A stretch of DNA of 64,000 bases from Spirosoma rhododendri (GTDB lineage Bacteria > Bacteroidota > Bacteroidia > Cytophagales > Spirosomataceae): positions 3,177,001 to 3,241,000 of the forward strand of contig NZ_CP051677.1 of the NCBI RefSeq assembly GCF_012849055.1, written 5' to 3'. The notes beneath the pieces were generated by a model. The model had not been told where the DNA came from and searched no databases. It saw nothing but the letters and a program-made list of their open reading frames with translations. Position 1 is the stretch's first letter. Each line of letters opens with the position of its first letter. The position numbers and the translations under genes are program-made. Below are positions 57,329-64,000 of this stretch, piece by piece.

Positions 57329-58200
57329 ATGATTATTGCCCGCATCACGAGTGGCCTCGGAAATCAACTGTTCCAGTATGCCCTGGCTCGTCATTTAGCG
57401 CAGAAAAACAACACGTCGCTGTACGTCGACCTGAGTTATTATCAGCAGTCGTACGCTACTGATACGGTACGCACGTTTAAGCTCGACCGGTTCAAGACAC
57501 GTTACAACGTACTCAACACGTCGCCGTATCTGTACGTCTCGAAAGCTACGAAACTGCTGCCCGGCCGTACGCTGAAACCATTTTTTCATTTCGTACAGGA
57601 GCAGCAGTTTCACGTCGACCCGGCGGTGGATCAGGCTCGTTCGGCCGTGATTACGCTGGAAGGGTTCTGGCAGTCGGAACGGTATTTTCTGGACAGTGCC
57701 GAAGCGGTGCGCCGGGAGCTGACGTTTCAGCGAACGCCGGGTGCTGACTTCGCCGGTTATGCCGATCAGATCGCGCAGACGGCCTGCCCGGTGTCGGTTC
57801 ATATTCGCCGGGGCGACTACGTCAACCATCCCGAGTTCAGTCAGTCGTTCGGCTTCGTTGGACTCGATTACTACCGGGAGGCTCTGGCAGAACTAAACCG
57901 TCGTCTGCCCGACGCGCGCTTTTTTGTGTTCAGCGACGACCCTGACTGGGTAGCGGATAACCTGAATCTGAGCAGCCCGCACGTGTACGTACGCAACAGC
58001 GGCCCCGATGCCGACGTCGACGATTTGCAACTGATGAGTTTGTGCCATCACCACGTCATCGCCAACAGTTCGTTCAGCTGGTGGGGTGCCTGGCTCAATC
58101 CGCGCCCCGACAAGCTGGTTATTGCCCCCGCAACTGGTTCCGCAACAAACCCGACTGGAACACCACCGATCTGATTCCGGCTTCCTGGCTTCGCATCTAA
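57329..58200 (+). CDS. GT11 alpha-1,2-fucosyltransferase, C-terminal frameshift
   Basis: ATG 57329 is chosen since it directly begins the family N-terminus MIIARITSGLGNQLFQYALA. The GDP-fucose site motif is VHIRRGDYVNHPE, and ANSSFSWWGAWLNP is the conserved C-terminal motif. One C is missing from the run at 58125-58129; restoring it gives APRNWFRNKPDWNTTDLIP to a stop at 58200, for a normal 290-residue protein. GT11 enzymes add fucose in alpha-1,2 linkage, usually to galactose. Probably decorates the surface polysaccharide. Confidence 0.92.
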
Positions 58201-58234
58201 GTCCGTTGCTTCCCACCCCATCCATTTACACCAT

Positions 58235-58890
58235 ATGAATCTGAAACAATACCTTGACAACCGACCGGCACTCAAGCGGTTTGTGCACCACCTGCTGATC
58301 CGGCCGGAGCAGGCCCGCCCCGACAATGGGTAAGCTGGTTCGTTAATCCGCTGATTCACAAGCGGGGAGCCTCTGCGCGAATTTGCCGGTCAGTACGGAT
58401 GGACGTTGTACCGTTCAATGTATTTCAGATGGGGGCCGGCAGTACGATCGAAGATTTCAGCGTGGTGAACAACGGCGTCGGCAACGTGCTGATTGGGAAT
58501 CATTGCCACTTGGGGCTGGGGTCGGTCGTGATCGGACCCGTCACGCTGGGCAACAACATTATCATCGCGCAGCACGTGGTGATGTCGGGGTTGAACCACG
58601 TGTACGACGACGTAGAAATGCCCATTCGCCACCAGCCAACCGTAACAAAACCCATCGTACTGGAAGACGACTGCTGGATCGGGGCCAACGTAACGATCGT
58701 TGCCGGGGTAACGGTGGGGCGACATTCGGTTGTGGCGGGGGGCAGCGTCGTCACCCGCGACGTGCAGCCGTTTACCGTTGTCGGTGGTAACCCGGCCCGT
58801 GTCCTGCGTCGTTACGACGAAACAACCCGCCAATGGGTAGCCGCATCGGCCGACAAACCGGCCGCTCCGGTTGCTATACCTGCGCAATAA
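58235..58890 (+). CDS. Left-handed beta-helix (hexapeptide) acetyltransferase, N-terminal frameshift
   Basis: Restored length 218 residues from ATG 58235. The N-terminal part (MNLKQYLDNRPALKRFVHHL) goes out of frame at a C4 run (58318-58321); one added C joins it to VSWFVNPLIHKRGASARICR and the catalytic domain. That domain has repeated hexapeptides: GAGSTIEDFSVVNNGVGN, IGNHCHLGLGSVVIGPVTLG, DDCWIGANVTIVAGVTVGRH. Such enzymes O-acetylate sugars from acetyl-CoA (WcaF/colanic acid type). The end overlaps the convergent glycosyltransferase gene by 17 nt. Confidence 0.85.
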
Positions 58891-60052
58891 CCGCTTCGAA
58901 TTCCTCGGCCCGTCGGGCCCACGAGTTAGCCCTGGCCGTAGCGACGCGCTGGTTGCGGGTGGTCAGGTTGGTGTCGTTCAGGGCCCGGCGCAAGGCATCG
59001 GCGAATGCTTCAGGCGTATCGGCCAGCTCGATGATCCCCGTAAAATCATTCAGGTTCGCAAACGATGTCGATACGACGGGTAAGCCAGCCGCCAGGTATT
59101 CGTTGATTTTCAGCGGGTAAATCGTCTTGGTGTGTGCGTTACAGACGTAGGGGATGATTGTTGCCGTCATCTGCGCCAGCAGAGCGGGGAGCTGATGCGG
59201 CTGATGGGGTGGTACAAACTCGACATTGGGATAGACGGAGAGCCGCTGAGTTAGCTTTTCTTCCGGCACTTCGCCCACAAACCGAAAAACCACATCAGGC
59301 ATAGTGCGTACGCTATGCTCGATCAGATCGATGTTGACCCGGTTGTCTGCCGTACCCAGATACCCTACCACCGGCCGACTGGGCGGTTGCTCATCGGCCA
59401 GTAGACGGGCCTGGTGAAACAGCTCGAAATTAACCCCATTCTTCACGCAGAAAGCCTTTGGCTGAAGCTGCGACTTGGTATTGTTTAGTGCGTCGGAGGT
59501 CGTGACAACGGCATTGACGCGCCGGAGGTAGTCGATCTCGTATCGACCACCGTGGCGGCCCATCCAGTTGCTGACCGTAATCTCATCGAAACAGTAGTAG
59601 ATCGTACCGCGCTCATTAAGCTTTCCCAGCATGGGCAGGCCGAAAACCGGATTCATACCGTTGATAACCAGCGGCTGACGCATACCCAATTGGTTCATCA
59701 CGCTGCGTAAGCCCCGAACCAGCATGTCCACATTGGTCTGGATAAGCCGGTCATGCATGGCGGGCTGTAACCAGTTGACGGGCAGCATAACGGGCGGTTG
59801 CCACACCCACACTTCTGCGCCGGTAGCCAGCTTCTTGGTAATGAGGGCGTTGGTGCGGCTGGTCAGCGATCGGACGGGGACAGACTGTTTGTTGAGCAGG
59901 CCCATCGCCAGATCTTTCAGCGTGTACTGATAGTCGACGTAGAGCACACGATGGCGAACGGCGAGTTCGCCCATGAGCTGAACAATGGCTTTTTGAAAAT
60001 CACCCTCCCAGGGAGTCTGGCCGACGCAGATAATACTGTCGAAATTGGTCAT
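58874..60052 (-). CDS. Glycosyltransferase, GT-B fold (GT1/GT4-like)
   Basis: A 392-residue cytoplasmic protein without leader. The N-terminal Rossmann part has IICVGQTPWEGDFQKAIVQL, and the C-terminal part has VVGYLGTADNRVNIDLI, EFVPPHQPHQLPALLAQM, and KINEYLAAGLPVVSTSF, the typical GT-B donor site with conserved E. It resembles glycosyltransferases of polysaccharide loci of the WsaF/TuaH type. Donor and acceptor unknown. It follows the O-antigen ligase-like gene by 3 nt and is likely in the same operon. Confidence 0.85.
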   Translation of the reverse strand: MTNFDSIICVGQTPWEGDFQKAIVQLMGELAVRHRVLYVDYQYTLKDLAMGLLNKQSVPVRSLTSRTNALITKKLATGAEVWVWQPPVMLPVNWLQPAMHDRLIQTNVDMLVRGLRSVMNQLGMRQPLVINGMNPVFGLPMLGKLNERGTIYYCFDEITVSNWMGRHGGRYEIDYLRRVNAVVTTSDALNNTKSQLQPKAFCVKNGVNFELFHQARLLADEQPPSRPVVGYLGTADNRVNIDLIEHSVRTMPDVVFRFVGEVPEEKLTQRLSVYPNVEFVPPHQPHQLPALLAQMTATIIPYVCNAHTKTIYPLKINEYLAAGLPVVSTSFANLNDFTGIIELADTPEAFADALRRALNDTNLTTRNQRVATARANSWARRAEEFEAVIAQV

Positions 60053-60055
60053 GAG

Positions 60056-61546
60056 TTAGTGCGTCGGCCAAGCGGTAGTGGAGCCGGGGGCCGGTTGGAA
60101 TCGGTTCGTAGTTGGCGCCCCAAGGTCCCATCGGTAACAGGTTGTGAATAGCACCGACGTGATACCCAGCAATGTACTCGTTGGAAACTGTCCGAGCGTG
60201 GCATTTGAATAACTCATGACGCAGATACCGAAAAATTCGGCCAGAAAAATAATCATGGTCGTTCGCAGCCACGGGTCGTTGAGTTGCCAGATCTGATACG
60301 TGCCAATGGTCATTATCGCAATCAGCATCAGGATGTACAGGACGGTCCCAACCAGGCCCGTTTCGATCCAGAGTTCGACGTACCAGCTATCCGGTGGAAT
60401 CTGCGCGGCCGGGTGGTCGGGCGCGAAGCGAGCCCCCCACGAGCCCGACGTGCCCAGGCCTGCACCGAAGGGCAAATCTTTCATATACGCCTTCAGTCGC
60501 TGCTGGTTTTCAATCCGTACCATAAACGACGCGTCTTCTTTCGGGTGCAGGGCCGTACGCATTCGCCAGATCTGGTAGTTCGAGTCGCCGATGTGCGTAA
60601 ACAGCAGAATAACCATGATTGGAGCCATAATGCCCACACCCCACATGATTGTCTTAATGCTTCGGCGCAGTGCAATAAACGCCAGAATACCGCCCAGCAA
60701 TACAAACAGCGCACTCCGCGTACCCGATAGCGCATACGCCCAGAAGAAAATCAGCAGTAGCCCGACATAAATCAGCCGGTGCAGCGCCGAATGCGTCGAC
60801 GTCAGCAATACGATGGTGATAAGTGTGGCACCGGCCATCTCGGCCCCGAATTGAGCCGCGTCGGAATAGAACGAGAAACAGCGCAGTTGCCCCCAGAGCA
60901 TGTGTGTTTTGGCCGCGCCTGCCGCCAGCCACTGCACCTCCGCGTTGGCCAGCCCAATGTAATGCTGCTTGAAGGCCCAGAAAGCAGCCAGCAGCGACCA
61001 GCCAATCCACATGCGCAGAAACCACAGAATGTCACGCCGGGTAATCGGCATAACGAGCGTCAGGATGACGAGCAGAAACCAACTGAAGGCAATTGAGCGG
61101 ACTTTATAAAACCAGGCGACGGGGTTCGGTACTTCCGGGTTGAAATACTCCAGAATGCTGTAGAATAGCCAGATCGCCATGAGGTAGAAAATCGGTGTCC
61201 GCAGCCGCTTCCAGTTCATTTGCTTACCGTTCAGAAACGTCGCCATCAGCGTCAGCACCAGCACTGCATCGAGTGCCAGCCCCAGCGGGGTATCTCCCGG
61301 TATGAATCGGGTAAAGCCAATCAGAAAGCTAAGCGTAACGTAGATCAGCAGGCCAAATTTTGGCTCAATCAGGATACCGGCAAAGACTGCCAGTGCCAGC
61401 GGCAACGCCACCATCACGGCACCGCCCATTACGCCAAACGTGCCAATGAGCCAGCCCGTCAGCAGGGCCACGAAGACGCTCAGCACACCGTAGAACCAGC
61501 GGCTATCGCGAAGTTGATCGGCAAGGTGAGCGAGTTGTTCGGCCAT
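60056..61546 (-). CDS. O-antigen ligase / polymerase family protein (Wzy/WaaL-like)
   Basis: A 496-residue membrane protein with about eleven or twelve transmembrane segments (for example GVLSVFVALLTGWLIGTFGV, FSWFLLVILTLVMPIT). It has a large periplasmic loop containing RFAPDHPAAQIPPDSWYVEL and AYALSGTRSALFVLLGG. This matches the Wzy_C domain of O-antigen ligases and polymerases. It would either polymerise the lipid-linked repeat unit or attach the chain to its acceptor; sequence alone does not decide. The chain is assembled by the neighbouring glycosyltransferases. Confidence 0.85.
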   Translation of the reverse strand: MAEQLAHLADQLRDSRWFYGVLSVFVALLTGWLIGTFGVMGGAVMVALPLALAVFAGILIEPKFGLLIYVTLSFLIGFTRFIPGDTPLGLALDAVLVLTLMATFLNGKQMNWKRLRTPIFYLMAIWLFYSILEYFNPEVPNPVAWFYKVRSIAFSWFLLVILTLVMPITRRDILWFLRMWIGWSLLAAFWAFKQHYIGLANAEVQWLAAGAAKTHMLWGQLRCFSFYSDAAQFGAEMAGATLITIVLLTSTHSALHRLIYVGLLLIFFWAYALSGTRSALFVLLGGILAFIALRRSIKTIMWGVGIMAPIMVILLFTHIGDSNYQIWRMRTALHPKEDASFMVRIENQQRLKAYMKDLPFGAGLGTSGSWGARFAPDHPAAQIPPDSWYVELWIETGLVGTVLYILMLIAIMTIGTYQIWQLNDPWLRTTMIIFLAEFFGICVMSYSNATLGQFPTSTLLGITSVLFTTCYRWDLGAPTTNRFQPAPGSTTAWPTH

Positions 61547-61601
61547 GTGATGTGTCGATGGATAAAGCAGTGGGAACGGACTAACGAAAGTACGCTAAAA
61601 A

Positions 61602-62804
61602 TCAGATAGCCCGGCGTGACTTTTCCCACTTGCCCGATAGGCCGCCCCGCTGATAACGTATGAAGCCCGCCAGTACGCACACATTCATAAACACGAAGTA
61701 AAATGGTACGAAGGTGAGCTTCCAGCGCGTCTGCCGGTTTTCCAGTATGTAACCGACGCCCGCTGCCAGATAGAACAGTACCTGCGCCCAGAACATAGCC
61801 GTCCATAGCATCGATCCGGCGGGGTTTGTCAGCAGAAGCAGATTGAGCAGCAGCAGTAATGGCAGGCAGAACGGCGTTACGGCCCAGCGCAACACCCGGT
61901 GCGAGATATACTGAAAGCTCAGCCAGCCGTAACGCCCCACCGACAGCAGCGGAGCCAGCCGCCGGATTGCCTGAAAACCGCCGGTCGCAATACGAACCTT
62001 CCGTTTGGTCTCTTCATCGACCGAGTGGGAGGGGCGTTCCAGCGCGTAGGCGTCGGGCGCGTACTCGACGCGGTAGCCCCGTTGAGCAATGCGCAGCGAA
62101 ATGATAAAATCGTCCAGGAGTGTGTCGGGCTCAACGGGTTCGTAGAGGGCCGTCCGCACGGCAAACAGCTCGCCAGCCGCCCCCACGATGGTATACAGCT
62201 GAGCGTCCATCTTCTTCAGAAACGATTCGTAGCGCCAGTACAACCCTTCGCCACTACCCGCAGCCGACTCTTTTCCCTCCGTACTTATGCGTTTTTCGCC
62301 CGTAACAGCCCCTACACTCGCCGGTGCGAAGCGGGCCACCAGCCGACTGATGGCTTCGAGGTTGAGGGTCGTGTTGGCATCAGTAAAAATGGTGATGTCG
62401 GTCGATACCTGCTCCATCGCCCGGTTCATCGCCACAATCTTCCCCAGCCGTTCCGTGCCCGACAGTACGGCCAGACCCGGTATGTCGGCCTGGCGGCTCG
62501 CGAGGTATTCCGCCGACCCGTCGGTCGATCCTTCGATTACAAACAGCAGGTTCAACTTATCGGCCGGATACGTCTGCGCCAGGCAGTTGTCGAGTTTGGC
62601 GGGCAGGTAATCCCGTTCGTTGTAGGCCGGTACGATCATCGTTACGCTGGGAAGCGGCTCCGTCGGTTCGGTGGGGGGCGTTGCGTGGCCCCGGCGCAGG
62701 CGAACCAGTACCCAGATTACGATGCCGTAGCCGAGGTAGGTGTAAAAAACAACAAAAGCCAGCCCCCAGAACAGCACGGCAGCCAGCGAATACAATAGGG
62801 TCAT
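61602..62804 (-). CDS. Membrane glycosyltransferase family 2
   Basis: ATG at 62804 is preferred since it begins right at the first membrane helix (MTLLYSLAAVLFWGLAFVVF) after the upstream gene's stop; an earlier in-frame start at 62864 would overlap that gene. The protein has 400 residues. GT-A motifs: VTMIVPAYNERDYLPA, FTDANTTLN, LLDDFIISLRIAQRGYRV, and RKVRIATGGFQAI in place of QxxRW. Two or three helices close the protein. Probably adds or polymerises a sugar at the membrane. Sits between the ligase-like gene and a second GT2. Confidence 0.86.
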   Translation of the reverse strand: MTLLYSLAAVLFWGLAFVVFYTYLGYGIVIWVLVRLRRGHATPPTEPTEPLPSVTMIVPAYNERDYLPAKLDNCLAQTYPADKLNLLFVIEGSTDGSAEYLASRQADIPGLAVLSGTERLGKIVAMNRAMEQVSTDITIFTDANTTLNLEAISRLVARFAPASVGAVTGEKRISTEGKESAAGSGEGLYWRYESFLKKMDAQLYTIVGAAGELFAVRTALYEPVEPDTLLDDFIISLRIAQRGYRVEYAPDAYALERPSHSVDEETKRKVRIATGGFQAIRRLAPLLSVGRYGWLSFQYISHRVLRWAVTPFCLPLLLLLNLLLLTNPAGSMLWTAMFWAQVLFYLAAGVGYILENRQTRWKLTFVPFYFVFMNVCVLAGFIRYQRGGLSGKWEKSRRAI

Positions 62805-62824
62805 TCGGATACTAGGTTTACGAA

Positions 62825-63748
62825 TTAAACGGGCGAGGTACTGGCCGAGTGGAGGTTCCACCACACCCCCCGTACAAACGCCTGTGCGTGTTGCCGTTTG
62901 CCGCTAAGCACGTAGGTTGCCAGGTGCTTGGGCACCACACAACCCGCGAAAAATAAGTAAAAAACAAGCTTCTGCACCGGCGTACAGTGTCGACGCATAA
63001 ACAGAATCCGGTTGCGGGTCAGGTAGTACGTTTTCAGCGGACTGAACTCACCCACCGACATCGATTCCTTATGCAAGATGTGGGCCGATGGCTGGTAATA
63101 AATAACAAAACCCGCGTCGCGGATGCGCTGCGACCAGTCGAGTTCTTCGTAATACAGAAAAAAGCGTTCGGCAAACCGGCCCACTTTGTCGATTACGGCC
63201 CGCTTCACCAGCATGGCGCAGCCGTGGGCGAACGCCGTCGGGCCGGGTTGGTCGTAGCTGGCATCGTCGGGCAATTTGTAACCTACCGGTACGGCCGTAC
63301 CGGTCAGCATATTCATCGGATTGTAGCCTGCGTACTGCACCAGCGAAGGGTTGCTGAAAAACCGGATTTTGGGGCAGGTAACGCCGATACGATCGTCGGC
63401 TGCAAACGGCTTCAGCAATTCAGTCAGCAGATCGGCGTTGAGTTCGGTATCGTTATTAACGATGAAGAGATACTCACCGTTGGCGTTGGCGATCCCCAGG
63501 TTGTTGCCGCCCGTGAAGCCAAGATTTTCGTCGCTGCGGATGACCCGCACATTCGGATACTGGCCTGCGTCCAGACAACTGTTGAGTGATGGTTGCGACG
63601 CGTTGTCGACAACGATGATCTCTACGTTGGGGTGCGTCAGTAGCCGCGACGAGTCCAGAAACTGCCGGGTCACCTCCGCCTGATTGTAGTTGATCGTGAT
63701 AATCGATACCAGCGGAACGGGGCTGGTCAGACGTTCTCCTTCTGCCAT
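62825..63748 (-). CDS. Glycosyltransferase family 2 (rhamnosyltransferase-like)
   Basis: A 307-residue GT-A enzyme. Motifs: VSIITINYNQAEVTRQFL, the DxD-like FIVNNDTELNADLL, and ELDWSQRIRDAGFVIYY. This is the WbbL/rhamnosyltransferase-like group of GT2. A C-terminal hydrophobic, basic part (FLFFAGCVVPKHLATYVL-like) suggests membrane contact. The start overlaps the upstream initiating sugar transferase gene by 22 nt, so translation is coupled. Confidence 0.88.
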   Translation of the reverse strand: MAEGERLTSPVPLVSIITINYNQAEVTRQFLDSSRLLTHPNVEIIVVDNASQPSLNSCLDAGQYPNVRVIRSDENLGFTGGNNLGIANANGEYLFIVNNDTELNADLLTELLKPFAADDRIGVTCPKIRFFSNPSLVQYAGYNPMNMLTGTAVPVGYKLPDDASYDQPGPTAFAHGCAMLVKRAVIDKVGRFAERFFLYYEELDWSQRIRDAGFVIYYQPSAHILHKESMSVGEFSPLKTYYLTRNRILFMRRHCTPVQKLVFYLFFAGCVVPKHLATYVLSGKRQHAQAFVRGVWWNLHSASTSPV

Positions 63749-64000
63749 ACGCTGAATAGAGTCTGCCAGATAATGTACATGTCGGTTTTGAACGAGAATG
63801 TACTGGCGTATTCAATGTCGAGAGCGATGCGTTCGCTGTCGGTAACGGGGCCTTCACCTTTGGCCCGTTTCTTCACCTGCCACAGGCCCGTCAACCCGGC
63901 TGGTCCTGCAAACCGCTGCGCCGACGCGTCGGTTGTCAGTTTCTCCGCTTCGTAAAGCGGCAGTGGCCGGTTGCCCACCAGCGACATATCGCCGAACAAA
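63727..64000 (-). CDS. Initiating polyprenyl glycosylphosphotransferase (WcaJ/WbaP-like), cut by window end
   Basis: Only the C-terminal 91 or so residues are in the window. The sequence has the conserved FGDMSLVGNRPLPLYEAEKL, PAGLTGLWQVKKRAKG and DIEYASTFSFKTDMYIIWQT of bacterial sugar transferases. These enzymes transfer a sugar-1-phosphate onto undecaprenyl phosphate and so start synthesis of a polysaccharide unit. It is the first gene of the - strand operon within the locus. Confidence 0.9.
   Translation of the reverse strand, partial: LFGDMSLVGNRPLPLYEAEKLTTDASAQRFAGPAGLTGLWQVKKRAKGEGPVTDSERIALDIEYASTFSFKTDMYIIWQTLFSVWQKENV

Overview
The window looks like chromosome from a GC-rich member of the Bacteroidota, most likely a Spirosoma-like Cytophagales bacterium. 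The signs are a type IX secretion sorting tail (52000-52250), a gliding-motility/T9SS type B tail (54421-55407), families typical of this phylum (GH97, GH115, GH67, sialate-O-acetylesterase-like SGNH esterases), GC-rich codon use and few Shine-Dalgarno sites. The genus assignment is inference.

Region 1 (1-33.9 kb) is a xylan utilisation locus. On the + strand it holds GH9, GH97, a CE6-like acetylesterase, an alpha/beta hydrolase, a type B carboxylesterase, six genes carrying seven CE1-like esterase domains, GH8 and GH10. On the - strand it holds a CE15-like glucuronoyl esterase, an SGNH esterase, a second GH10, GH43, an SDR dehydrogenase, GH67 and GH115. The two halves converge on one strong hairpin terminator (18069-18105). 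Together they could deacetylate and deferuloylate xylan, split lignin-glucuronate esters, cut the backbone, remove 4-O-methylglucuronate and finish the oligomers. A LacI-type regulator with a nearby palindromic operator candidate sits at the right edge, followed by a CocE/NonD hydrolase. No SusC/SusD pair or sugar transporter is in the window. Seven copies of a long hairpin-forming intergenic repeat cut the locus into sub-operons.

Region 2 (34.2-49.5 kb) starts with a processive GT2, a short TolC-like protein and a Wzc/GumC-like chain-length protein. It continues into a two-gene hybrid megasynthase: A-PCP-KS-AT-ACP-aminotransferase, then C-A-PCP-TE. This is the most interesting system here. 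It predicts a small molecule made of an amino acid starter, one malonyl extension aminated at the beta carbon, and a second amino acid, possibly glycine. A Sfp-type phosphopantetheinyl transferase that could activate it lies at 55.5 kb.

Region 3 (49.7-64 kb) is mainly a surface polysaccharide locus: a flippase, a T9SS-exported glycosidase, a CHU_C-type surface protein, glycosyltransferases including an alpha-1,2-fucosyltransferase, a hexapeptide acetyltransferase, an O-antigen ligase/polymerase and an initiating sugar transferase cut by the window end. A pentapeptide-repeat gene between the megasynthase and the flippase is bracketed by two copies of a second repeat family.

Six genes are broken by a total of seven single-base frameshifts, all in homopolymers: six losses in C/G runs and one gain in a T run. 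In every case the reading continues perfectly in the next frame, so these look like sequence errors rather than decayed genes. Coordinates given for these genes are for the restored reading.
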